NCBI GenBank assembly: GCA_036503065.1
Contig: DASXXM010000532.1
Coordinates: forward strand, 1 to 10,708
Direction: 5' to 3'
DNA length: 10,708 bases
DNA from: DATEPR01 sp036503065
GTDB taxonomy: Bacteria > Actinomycetota > Actinomycetes > Mycobacteriales > Pseudonocardiaceae
Made by a program: the position numbers and the translations under genes. Shown in pieces: positions 1 through 6,601 of this stretch (positions within the stretch are counted from its first letter, which is position 1; every line of letters starts with the position of its first letter). The notes under the pieces were generated by a model. It was given only the letters and a program-made list of their open reading frames with translations, was not told the origin of the DNA and did not search any database.

Positions 1-1
1 G

Positions 2-763
2 ATGCGTCTGCCCAACGACTTCACACTGGAGATGCTGGCCGTGCTCAAGCGCTGCAAGCGGGTGTTCGGCATCCCGCCGGTTCGGGCGCCCGAGTTCGGC
101 CTACCGGAGATGGAGAACCTCGGTACGCTCTACGGTCCCGACAAGAGCAGACAGAAGACGTATCGGGAATGGCTGGACCTGGTGCTCGACGCGGCGGCAG
201 CAGACGCTCCGGTCGCGCTGGCCACCTATGGCAGCGCGATGGTCGGCGCTCTCGTCACGCATCGCATCATCGAGGAGGCCCCTCGCCGCGGCCTGACCGT
301 GCACGTCAGCAACGCCATCTCGTCCATCGACGGAATCTGGGCCGACTTCAACATCGAGCCGTTCTACGGATTCGAGATCTGGGAGGCCACCACCTTCGTT
401 CGGCTGGGCATCGAGCCGGACACCAGGACGAACCTGATGTTGCCGCAGGCGCCCCTGTTCGGCGTCACGAACGGGCCCGACCCGCAGAACGCCACGATGG
501 CGGTCAGTTCAACCGTCGCCGCCCTGCGCGACCACCTGCTTCGGTTCTATCCCGCCGATCACGAGGTGCACTTCGTGCGAACCGGATCAGGCGTCGGCCC
601 GCTCTCGATCCGGCCGAACATCGAGACACTGCCACTGGCCGAACTCGACCACCCGGGCGGCAACACGATGAGCACCCTGCTGATCCCACGCCTCGGCACC
701 CACCGTGGGCTCGACTTCGACCGCCAGGACCAGAGCAAGGCACTGACCATCGCCCAGAACTGA
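2..763 (+). CDS. Tetrapyrrole-methylase-fold SAM-dependent methyltransferase (5'-truncated)
   Basis: Probable SAM-dependent methyltransferase of the tetrapyrrole (corrin/porphyrin) methylase fold, a superfamily that also contains the borosin peptide N-methyltransferases. The frame is open to the left edge. The first visible stretch (residues 3-23, FTLEMLAVLKRCKRVFG) matches the segment that normally follows the N-terminal GxGxG loop, so roughly ten or more residues including that loop lie upstream, and the Met at base 2 is probably internal. Further family landmarks are a segment like NLxxxYGPDKxRxxTY (about 39-54), YGSAM at 76-80 where the family usually has GHPG, SNAISSID at 103-110 in place of the usual PGxSS, WEAT at 127-130, and a C-terminal TLLIPRL. 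The substrate is unknown, and nothing visible marks it as cobalamin- or peptide-specific. A strong terminator follows, so it is probably not co-transcribed with the enediyne genes. Family is fairly sure; role is open. Confidence 0.72.
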   Translation: MRLPNDFTLEMLAVLKRCKRVFGIPPVRAPEFGLPEMENLGTLYGPDKSRQKTYREWLDLVLDAAAADAPVALATYGSAMVGALVTHRIIEEAPRRGLTVHVSNAISSIDGIWADFNIEPFYGFEIWEATTFVRLGIEPDTRTNLMLPQAPLFGVTNGPDPQNATMAVSSTVAALRDHLLRFYPADHEVHFVRTGSGVGPLSIRPNIETLPLAELDHPGGNTMSTLLIPRLGTHRGLDFDRQDQSKALTIAQN

Positions 764-769
764 GCAGCA

Positions 770-797
770 CCACCGCCCGGCACCTGCCGGGCGGTGG
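770..797 (+). terminator. Perfect hairpin terminator after the methyltransferase gene
   Basis: CCACCGCCCGGCA (770-782) is followed by CC and then its exact reverse complement TGCCGGGCGGTGG (785-797). Allowing a 4-base loop, this is a 12-bp very GC-rich stem starting 6 bases after the stop codon. There is no U-tract, which is common for actinobacterial terminators. It should isolate the upstream gene from the following operon. Confidence 0.85.
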
Positions 798-916
798 CAT
801 CATCGCGGGACTGCCGCAAGCCCCCGCGACTACGCACAGCGGGAGTTGCCGCACTTGACTCAGCACGAACAGAACTGAGCACTGAATCCCGACCGCACCG
901 GCGGAGAAGACAACCG

Positions 917-933
917 GTGCGCGCGGCGCGCAC
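917..933. promoter_or_regulatory. 17-bp perfect palindrome upstream of the first operon (candidate operator)
   Basis: GTGCGCGC-G-GCGCGCAC forms two perfect 8-base arms around one central G, ending 42 bases before the GTG start at 976. The place is right for an operator or an overlapping promoter control site of the unit starting at 976. A shorter, related palindrome (CGTGCGCGCACG, 6526-6537) lies upstream of the unbV unit. High GC raises the chance of such palindromes. No convincing -35/-10 pair was found in 798-962. The regulator is unknown. Confidence 0.35.
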
Positions 934-975
934 GCTGGATTTCGACATCCGGCCGCGCCGTGAGAGGACAGGCAC

Positions 976-1770
976 GTGACAGATCTCCAGGACGTGATCG
1001 CCGCACTGCTCGCCGACGGCGAGGACATCGATCGCCTGGTTGCCGACCTGAGTGACGCGGCATGGTCCCTGCCGACGCCGGCGCCGGGATGGACGATCAA
1101 ACACCAGATCGCCCACCTGACCGCGACTTTCAAGATCGCCGGGCTGGCCGCCCGTGACCCTGCCGCGTTCAGTGCCATGGCGTCGCGGCTGTCCGACGAC
1201 TTCGACGCCAACGTGCACGCCACGCTGAACCCGTACCTGACCGACTCGCCTGCCGCACTGCTGGAGAAGTTCCGCTACGAGCTCGCGACCGCCGCCGACG
1301 CGCTGGCCAGGGTGCCGGCCGACCAGGTGGTGCCGTGGCTGGTCCGCCCGCTGCCGCCGACGATTCTGGCCTGCGCCGGCATGATGGAGCTGTTCGGCCA
1401 CGGGCAGGACATCGCGGACGCGCTCGGCGTGCGGCGCACGCACACCGATCGGCTCGCGTACCTGGTCGGCTTCGGCGTGCGGACGTGGGACTTCGGTTAC
1501 CTGGCAAGGAATCTGACCCCGCCGGCGGCCGAGTTCCGGTTCGAGATCACCGCGCCGTCCGGTCGAGTGTGGACGTTCGGGTCCGAGCTGGCCGGCGAGA
1601 AGGTGACGGGCCCCGCGGTCGACTTCTGTCTGCTGGTGACCCGGCGCCGCCACCACCTCGACCTGGGACTCACCGCGACCGGTCCGGAGGCCGGGTACTG
1701 GTTGGAGATCGCGCAGGCCTACCGCGGCCCGGCCGGCGAAGGCCGCGCCCCCAGTCAGTCCGCGGCCTGA
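976..1770 (+). CDS. TIGR03084-type DinB-fold metal-binding protein (maleylpyruvate isomerase-like)
   Basis: 264 residues starting at GTG, with AGAGGA at 963-968 seven bases ahead. The N-terminal half has the maleylpyruvate-isomerase/DinB four-helix pattern: PAPGWTIKHQIAHLT (about 35-49) and MMELFGHGQDIADALG (about 136-151). The predicted metal ligands of the fold are all present: His47, Glu138 and His142. The rest (about 155-250) matches the C-terminal part typical of TIGR03084 proteins, often seen in actinomycete polyketide clusters. Relatives in this fold use mycothiol or bacillithiol as a cofactor, but the TIGR03084 subgroup has no established reaction. No signal peptide or membrane segment is seen, so it is likely cytoplasmic. 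It is the first gene of a run reaching 6145 and lies 32 bases before the next gene. A thiol-dependent tailoring or self-protection role in an enediyne cluster is inference only. Confidence 0.82.
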   Translation: MTDLQDVIAALLADGEDIDRLVADLSDAAWSLPTPAPGWTIKHQIAHLTATFKIAGLAARDPAAFSAMASRLSDDFDANVHATLNPYLTDSPAALLEKFRYELATAADALARVPADQVVPWLVRPLPPTILACAGMMELFGHGQDIADALGVRRTHTDRLAYLVGFGVRTWDFGYLARNLTPPAAEFRFEITAPSGRVWTFGSELAGEKVTGPAVDFCLLVTRRRHHLDLGLTATGPEAGYWLEIAQAYRGPAGEGRAPSQSAA

Positions 1771-1802
1771 GAACCACCGCGCTCGTCGAGGGAGACGCTC
1801 AG

Positions 1803-2804
1803 ATGTCCAGTGTGCTTGGTTCGCTGCGCCGGCTCGCGCTGGCACCGTCGTTGGCCGAGGTGTCGTTCGCCGAGCGCGGTTTCCCGGTGACCCCGTCCGC
1901 CGCGACCGAACGGCTGGAGGCCATCCCCCAGTCCGTCGTCGTCGGGTTCGAATGGGCCATCGAGGCCAAGGACCAGTGGGACGTCGAGCGTCGGCTGAAC
2001 ATGGTCGAGCCGGAGCTGCGCGGTTTCGCCTACGAGGGCGCCACGATGGCCTACACCGTCCGGGACGCGATGCCGGGGCCCAGCAACCGCACCAGGGAAC
2101 TGCTGATGGGGCCGGGCCAGCCGCACCTCCTGCTGGCCTACATCGGGATCGGCTTCGCCATGGCCCGCCTGCCCCGTCCACTGTGGAAGAAGATCATCCC
2201 GGACCTGAGCGGTTCGCCGTTCTACCCGGTGATGACCTGGCTCGCGGTCGACGGCTACGGCTTCGACCTGGCCTACTTCCACACCAAGCGCTGGGTGGAC
2301 GAGCAGCGGCGACCGGCGCCCTATCCGTGGCAGGGCGCGCCGGACTACTTCCTGCGGGCCGTGGACCAGGGCATCGGCCGCGCGCTCTGGTTCATCAACG
2401 GCGCGGATCCCGACGCCGTGAGCGCCGCGGTCGGGCGGTTCGCCACCGAACGGCAGGCCGACCTGTGGAGTGGCGTCGGCCTTGCCGCGACCTTCGCCGG
2501 CGGCACCACCGCCGACGGCCTGACCGCGCTGCGCGCTGCGGCCGGTGACCACCATGCCGACCTCGCGGTTGGCTCGGTGTGGGCGGTCACCGGCCGCATC
2601 GCCGCCGGTTTCACGCCGGAGCACACGGAGTTCGCGGTCGACGTATTCACTGGTCTGTCCACTCAGGACGCCGTGATCCTGGCCGGCAACGCCGCCGTCG
2701 ACCCGGGCGGCACCGGCCCGGTCCCGCCGTACGAGGTGTGGCGGGACAACGTGCGCACGCATTTCGCGTCGGTCGGTTCGGCACGGTGGAAGAAGGCCGG
2801 TTAG
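1803..2804 (+). CDS. DUF1702 family protein, UnbL/E3-type paralog 1
   Basis: 333 residues; the start is fixed by GAGGGAGA (1788-1795) seven bases before ATG. The family's conserved blocks are clear and shared with the next gene: RGFAYEGA (73-80) then VRD, YIGIGFAMARLP, DGYGF (150-154) leading to LAYFHTKRWV, DQGIGRALWF (from 188), GVGLAATFAGG, and a final PYEVWR. DUF1702 proteins are the UnbL/E3 component of the enediyne warhead cassette. The fold and reaction are not established. There is no signal peptide, and the hydrophobic stretches are too short or interrupted for clear membrane segments, so a soluble protein is likely. Its N-terminus (SFAERGFPVTPSAATERLE) is less like the canonical family than that of the neighbour, so this copy looks like the diverged partner. 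Length fits the family (about 320-335). Membership is firm; function is unknown. Confidence 0.88.
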   Translation: MSSVLGSLRRLALAPSLAEVSFAERGFPVTPSAATERLEAIPQSVVVGFEWAIEAKDQWDVERRLNMVEPELRGFAYEGATMAYTVRDAMPGPSNRTRELLMGPGQPHLLLAYIGIGFAMARLPRPLWKKIIPDLSGSPFYPVMTWLAVDGYGFDLAYFHTKRWVDEQRRPAPYPWQGAPDYFLRAVDQGIGRALWFINGADPDAVSAAVGRFATERQADLWSGVGLAATFAGGTTADGLTALRAAAGDHHADLAVGSVWAVTGRIAAGFTPEHTEFAVDVFTGLSTQDAVILAGNAAVDPGGTGPVPPYEVWRDNVRTHFASVGSARWKKAG

Positions 2805-2858
2805 TTCGCCGGCTGCGATGATTCGTGATCGGTATTACCTGGAAGCAACATTCCGGTG

Positions 2859-2864
2859 AGGAGG
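2859..2864 (+). promoter_or_regulatory. Ribosome binding site that selects a TTG start
   Basis: AGGAGG within GAGGAGGGG sits eight bases before TTG at 2873. An in-frame GTG at 2825 would add 16 residues (ITWKQHSGEEGTT and flanks) unlike the family N-terminus and has no good Shine-Dalgarno sequence. The TTG is therefore the preferred start of the second DUF1702 gene. Confidence 0.8.
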
Positions 2865-2872
2865 GGACAACG

Positions 2873-3847
2873 TTGGCCAGCAAACTGCGCCGGCGGATCC
2901 TGACGCCGCCCATGTCCGAAACAAAGCTGTCCGTGCGCGGCTTCAACGAGAAGACGCCGGAATCCCGTGACCTGCTGGAGAAGGTGGGCGAGTCGTTTCT
3001 GACCGGCTACGCCTATGCCGCGGAGGCGGGCCGGGCGATCGAGGCCGAGCGGAACCTGGAGACGATTCCGTACCGATTCCGGGGTTTCGCCTACGAAGGC
3101 GCCGGAATGGCGCTGGGGGTGCGCGACGGACTGCCCTTCGGCAGCCGGAACCACGTCAGTGATTTCCTGGCCGGCACTGCTGTCAAGCACATCTACATGG
3201 TGTATGTCGGCGTCGGCTGGTCGCTGGCCCGGGTGCCGCGGTTCCGTTGGCGTGCCGCGACGAACGGCATCACCGACCACCTGCTGCGCTGGCTGGTGCT
3301 GGACGGCTACGGCTTCCACCAGGCCTACTTCAAGACCGACCGGTACGTGCGCGACCAGTACCGGGAGCCGAACTTCCCGTGGCCTGCCGACGATCCGACC
3401 GGCTACGCCGACCACGCCATCGACCAGGGCATCGGCCGCGCGACCTGGTTCGTCTGCGGCACCGACCCGGAACTGGTGGCCACGACGTTCGCCGAGTTCG
3501 ACGAGAGTCGCAAGCCGGACCTGTACGCGGGCGCCGGCCTGGCCGCCAGCTACGCGGGCGGCGGTGACGAGGCCGAACTGGTGCGGTTCCGGGACCTGGC
3601 AGGCGAGTACCGGCCACAGTTGGCGCAGGGCAGCGCGTTCGCGGCGTCGGCCAGGGTGACCCAGGAACTCGTTGTCCCGCACACGGAACTGGCGACCAGG
3701 GTGTTCTGCGGCCTGACACCGCAGGAGGCCGACCAGCTCTGCACCGACACCCGCCCGACCGGCCAGGAAGGCGACGCACCGGCGTTCGAGGTGTGGCGGC
3801 GGCGGATCGCCGAGAGCATCGCGACCAAGGGCGGTGCCCGGCCGTGA
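2873..3847 (+). CDS. unbL: DUF1702 family enediyne biosynthesis protein UnbL (E3 type)
   Basis: 324 residues from a TTG start (MASKLRRRILTPPMSETKLSVRGF), chosen because of the ideal AGGAGG spacing and because this N-terminus is typical of cassette UnbL proteins. Conserved blocks: RGFAYEGAGMALGVRDGLP (from 70), MVYVGVGWSLARVP, DGYGFHQAYFKTDR (from 144), DQGIGRATWFVCGTDP (from 184), DLYAGAGLAASYAGG, AQGSAFAASAR, and FEVWRRRI near the end. UnbL is one of the five proteins conserved across enediyne clusters with PksE, TEBC, UnbV and UnbU; its reaction is unknown. No export signal or clear transmembrane helix is visible. It follows its paralog after 68 bases, suggesting tandem duplication and divergence and possibly a heterodimer. 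A gap of 76 bases leads to the next gene of the run. The alternative that both copies are equal UnbL subunits cannot be excluded. Confidence 0.9.
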   Translation: MASKLRRRILTPPMSETKLSVRGFNEKTPESRDLLEKVGESFLTGYAYAAEAGRAIEAERNLETIPYRFRGFAYEGAGMALGVRDGLPFGSRNHVSDFLAGTAVKHIYMVYVGVGWSLARVPRFRWRAATNGITDHLLRWLVLDGYGFHQAYFKTDRYVRDQYREPNFPWPADDPTGYADHAIDQGIGRATWFVCGTDPELVATTFAEFDESRKPDLYAGAGLAASYAGGGDEAELVRFRDLAGEYRPQLAQGSAFAASARVTQELVVPHTELATRVFCGLTPQEADQLCTDTRPTGQEGDAPAFEVWRRRIAESIATKGGARP

Positions 3848-3923
3848 CCGCGTTCCCGAAGAACCGTCCGTTCGTGTCCTAGGGAATTCAAAGGGAAACA
3901 GGCATCACGAAAGGACGGGGTCG

Positions 3924-4493
3924 ATGCAACCGGAAACTCCGGCAGAGGACCAGGCCCAGATCATGACGCTCGAGGCGTTCGCGGACACCATCCTCCCCGG
4001 CGAGAAGCGCTTCCCGGACGACAGGGCGATCGCGGGTGTGTCGACCGGCGGTGGCGCGGTCGCGGCCGGGGCCATCGAGGTCCTGCACACCGAAGCCGGC
4101 GGTCTCGCGCCCGCGCTGCCACACCTGGTCAGCTCGCTCAACGGCCACGCCCAGGCGTACGCCGCCGAGCACGGCCTGACCCTGGACGACGACGTACCGC
4201 CGTTCGTGGCGCTGGCGTCGGAGCACCGGATCGCGCTGGTGGACCGCCTGTGCCGGCCGGGGCACCCGGAGAAGCAGATCTGGGTGAACCTGGCCGTGTT
4301 CAGCAACATGGCGTTCGACACCGCGGTGCACCTGAGCACCCCGGAGGCGCTGGCCGCCGGGCACCCCGGCCTGATCCAGCTGGGCTTCCGCAAGCCGGAC
4401 GCCGACGGCATCTGGCGGTTCCCGGACTACACCTACCACCGGCAGCTCGCGCAGCCGCACCCGGACACGACCCCATCAGGGAGCCCGGCATGA
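3924..4493 (+). CDS. DUF5987-like small partner of GMC oxidoreductase (gluconate dehydrogenase subunit 3-like)
   Basis: 189 residues; the start at ATG 3924 is supported by AAGGA at 3911-3915, eight bases ahead. A longer in-frame reading from 3834 would overlap the previous gene and has no ribosome site. The N-terminal block LEAFADTILPGEKRFPDDRAIAG (16-38) resembles the start of gluconate 2-dehydrogenase subunit 3 proteins, the small subunits or chaperones of FAD-GMC dehydrogenases. It also fits DUF5987, as I recall that family, which occurs beside GMC enzymes in actinomycetes. Unlike many subunit-3 proteins it has no Tat signal, so the pair probably stays in the cytoplasm. The stop overlaps the next gene's start (ATGA, 4490-4493), implying coupled translation and a physical partnership with the oxidoreductase. 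It may correspond to the E8-type protein of nine-membered enediyne clusters, but this is recalled and untested. Confidence 0.78.
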   Translation: MQPETPAEDQAQIMTLEAFADTILPGEKRFPDDRAIAGVSTGGGAVAAGAIEVLHTEAGGLAPALPHLVSSLNGHAQAYAAEHGLTLDDDVPPFVALASEHRIALVDRLCRPGHPEKQIWVNLAVFSNMAFDTAVHLSTPEALAAGHPGLIQLGFRKPDADGIWRFPDYTYHRQLAQPHPDTTPSGSPA

Positions 4494-6145
4494 CCACTTC
4501 GGAGACCACCGACGTGCTGGTGATCGGCAGCGGCTTCGGCGGCGCGATCACGGCGTACCACCTCGCGGCCGGCGGCGCTCGGGTCACGGTGCTGGAGCGC
4601 GGGCCGTGGCTGACGGCGGACGAGTTCGACCACGACTTCAAGCTGGGCTCGTCGAACACGCGGATCTTCGACTTCGTGGTCGGCGACGGCATGAGCGTGC
4701 TGGGCGGCAACTGCGTCGGCGGCGGCAGCGTCGTCTACTTCGCCGCCATGCCGCGCGCGCCGAAGTTCATCTTCGACCGCAAGGGCAGCATCGGCCGCCG
4801 CATGTGGCCGTCGTCGGTCAGCCGGGAGAGTCTGGAGCCCTGGTACGACCGGATCGAGGAAGCCCTGCCGGTCTACCAGCAGGAGTGGTCGGACGTGCCG
4901 TTCGCGGGCGGCCTGTTCGGCGCGGCCTGCGCGCACGCCGGCCGCAGCGCGAACGCCGTGCCCACCGCGGTGGACGCCAGCAAGTGCACCAACTGCAACT
5001 GGATGCTGTCCGGCTGCAAGTTCGACGCGAAGCGCTCGATGCTGCTGAACTACCTGCCGGCCGCCATCGCGCACGGCGCGGTGATCAAGCCACTGCACGA
5101 GGTGCAGTCCATCTCGCGCACCGACGACGGCGGCTACCGCGTCGCCTACAACATCATCCACGACGTGGACTACCGGGTGGTGCTGGAGAGCGGCACGATC
5201 GACGCGAAGGTCGTGGTCGTCGCGGCGGGCGCGGGCGCGACCCCGGCGATCCTGCAGCGGTCCGAGGCGAACCTGGGCACCATGCCAGACGCCGTCGGCA
5301 AGTACTTCTCCGGCAACGGCGAGCGCCTGAACACCGCAATCCTGAACGAGGACAAGGTACGCGACGTGCTCGGCCTGACCAGGGACGACGGCGTGCCCTA
5401 CAGCGCGTACCAGATCGGCAAGGGTCCGGTCGTCGCCACGTGGGACAACCTGGACGGCAGCCTGCCGGAGTACCAGCGCTACTCGTTGGAGCAGCTGTAC
5501 TTCCCGCCCGGACTCGGCACGATCCTGGTGCAGGTGCCCGACGCCACCGGGCCGGCCTGGTTCGGCGCGCAGAAGAAGGAACTCCTGCGTGAGTGGCAGA
5601 ACTGGCTGACGATCTTCACCATGATCGAGGACGACAACGAGGGTGTCTTCGGACCGCCGCCGACCACCGGCAACTCGTGGAAGGTCTCGCAGCAGATGTT
5701 CGGCCTCGGCACGCTGAAGTACGACCCGCACCAGACCACATTGGACGCATGGGACGTGACGGACGCCAAGGTGCGCGAGATCATGGAACGCGACGGCCTG
5801 TCGCGGGTGATGCCGTGGACCAACGACCTGATCGGCGCCTACACCGTGCACCCGCTGGCGTCCTGCCGCATCGGCGACGACCCGGCCACGTCCGCGCTGG
5901 ACGACACGCACGAACTGCGCGGCCACCCCGGCATCTTCGTCACCGACGGCTCCGCGGTGCCCAGCGCGCTGACGGTCAACCCGGCCATGACCATCGCGGC
6001 ACTGGCCGAGCGGGCGATCCCGGCCATCGTCCGCGCCGCGCAGCAGCGCGGTGTCGACGTGAAGTACGGCGCCCCGTCCCCCGGCGGCGAGACCGCGGGC
6101 CGACGCGGTGTCAGCAAGCTGCTCACCGAGTTGGTCAAGGACTGA
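4490..6145 (+). CDS. GMC-family FAD-dependent oxidoreductase (cholesterol-oxidase-like)
   Basis: 551 residues. The N-terminal Rossmann motif VIGSGFGGAITAYHL (GSGFGG at 13-18) ends in VTVLERG, binding FAD; NCVGGGSVVY (74-83) is the GMC substrate/FAD loop of the cholesterol-oxidase-like branch. The catalytic pair is His454 (TVHPLASCRIG) and Asn497 (TVNPAMT), with the C-terminal FAD block GIFVTDGSAVP between them. A Cys motif, C166-x2-C169-x6-C176 (CTNCNWMLSGCKFDAKRS), resembles the CxxCGxCxxGCxxGAK motif of this branch but lacks the middle Cys. No signal peptide is seen, so it is likely cytoplasmic. GMC enzymes oxidise alcohols or related C-H groups, passing electrons to O2 or an acceptor. Here the substrate is probably a polyene or enediyne-core intermediate (inference). 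It is translationally coupled to the small protein upstream and followed by a terminator. A counterpart of the E9 oxidoreductases is possible. Confidence 0.9.
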   Translation: MTTSETTDVLVIGSGFGGAITAYHLAAGGARVTVLERGPWLTADEFDHDFKLGSSNTRIFDFVVGDGMSVLGGNCVGGGSVVYFAAMPRAPKFIFDRKGSIGRRMWPSSVSRESLEPWYDRIEEALPVYQQEWSDVPFAGGLFGAACAHAGRSANAVPTAVDASKCTNCNWMLSGCKFDAKRSMLLNYLPAAIAHGAVIKPLHEVQSISRTDDGGYRVAYNIIHDVDYRVVLESGTIDAKVVVVAAGAGATPAILQRSEANLGTMPDAVGKYFSGNGERLNTAILNEDKVRDVLGLTRDDGVPYSAYQIGKGPVVATWDNLDGSLPEYQRYSLEQLYFPPGLGTILVQVPDATGPAWFGAQKKELLREWQNWLTIFTMIEDDNEGVFGPPPTTGNSWKVSQQMFGLGTLKYDPHQTTLDAWDVTDAKVREIMERDGLSRVMPWTNDLIGAYTVHPLASCRIGDDPATSALDDTHELRGHPGIFVTDGSAVPSALTVNPAMTIAALAERAIPAIVRAAQQRGVDVKYGAPSPGGETAGRRGVSKLLTELVKD

Positions 6146-6160
6146 GCGAGCCACCGTACG

Positions 6161-6193
6161 CAGCCGGTCCGACCGTGATGGTCGGGCCGGCTG
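6161..6193 (+). terminator. Hairpin terminator closing the first operon
   Basis: CAGCCGGTCCGACC (6161-6174), a 5-base loop GTGAT, then GGTCGGGCCGGCTG (6180-6193) form a 14-bp stem with a single G-U wobble, starting 15 bases after the GMC stop codon. No U-tract follows. It separates the 976-6145 run from the unbV-unbU-pksE run. Confidence 0.85.
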
Positions 6194-6601
6194 TCGGCAT
6201 TCCGGCGCCCCGGTGCCCGACCCCGAGCAGCAATCCTGAATAAACAAACCGATTCGACTCCCCCGCCGGAATGCGCTGTATTCCGCGTCGTCGCTGCTCC
6301 GGGCCGCTCGGCAACGTAAGAGAAGACTCGGGTGACCCCGGTGCCGGATGCTCGGTCAGGAACGAAAAGTCCCACAATTCCAACAGAATACGAAACGAGC
6401 GCCGGCACGTCACCCCGTGGCGTCACGTTCGTGATCGGGCATGAGACGGAGCTAGCAGTCGTCAGCGGCCCGGAGAAAATCGCCGAGCACCCCGGCCCGC
6501 GACAACACCGCTGTCGCTCGTGGGCCGTGCGCGCACGCGGGTCGGCGATGTTTCGCACAGACAGCCAGCAGTCGACGTCTTGCTCCTGCGGAGGGGAGAT
6601 C
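6194..6601 (+). promoter_or_regulatory. Intergenic region presumed to hold the unbV-unbU-pksE promoter
   Basis: About 400 bases after the terminator with no convincing gene. An in-frame extension of unbV back to GTG 6332 is open but shows no family homology that I recognise and no ribosome site. The region is AT-richer than its surroundings around 6236-6260 and 6360-6396, which suits promoter DNA. I could not find a clean -35/-10 pair. Small symmetric elements are CGGAAT-N7-ATTCCG (6267-6285), direct repeats CGTCAC at 6408-6413 and 6421-6426, TCACG-TT-CGTGA (6423-6434) and CGTGCGCGCACG (6526-6537). These are candidate operators; the regulators are unknown. Confidence 0.45.
6267..6285. promoter_or_regulatory. 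19-bp inverted repeat, candidate operator
   Basis: CGGAAT (6267-6272) and ATTCCG (6280-6285) are perfect 6-base arms around a 7-base centre, placed in the locally AT-richer stretch after the terminator. The geometry suits a dimeric helix-turn-helix regulator. There is no second copy in the window, so support is limited to symmetry and position. Confidence 0.3.

Noticed and set aside
855..883. TTGACT at 855-860 as a -35 box, with CTCAG/CTGAG arms at 859-863 and 875-879
   Set aside because: No acceptable -10 hexamer lies at 16-19 bases, and the arms are only 5 bases long; not enough to annotate a promoter or operator.
559..2181. 540-codon minus-strand open frame crossing three plus-strand features
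   Set aside because: It runs through the terminator, the intergenic region and two well-supported genes, and its composition is low-complexity Arg/Ala/Gly; no recognisable domain.
4433..6247. 604-codon minus-strand open frame opposite the GMC gene
   Set aside because: It is the GC-driven shadow of the GMC gene; its Arg/Val/Asp-rich translation has no family motif, and the plus strand has full GMC motifs plus a ribosome site and coupling.
6408..6426. CGTCAC direct repeats as a SARP-type regulator binding site
   Set aside because: The start-to-start spacing is 13 bases, not the roughly 11 or 22 expected for SARP heptamer repeats, and only two copies are present.
6332..6601. In-frame 90-codon upstream extension of unbV from GTG 6332 (or ATG 6548)
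   Set aside because: No ribosome site at those starts, and the extension would bury a clear signal peptide beginning at 6602, which has a good GGAGGGG site.
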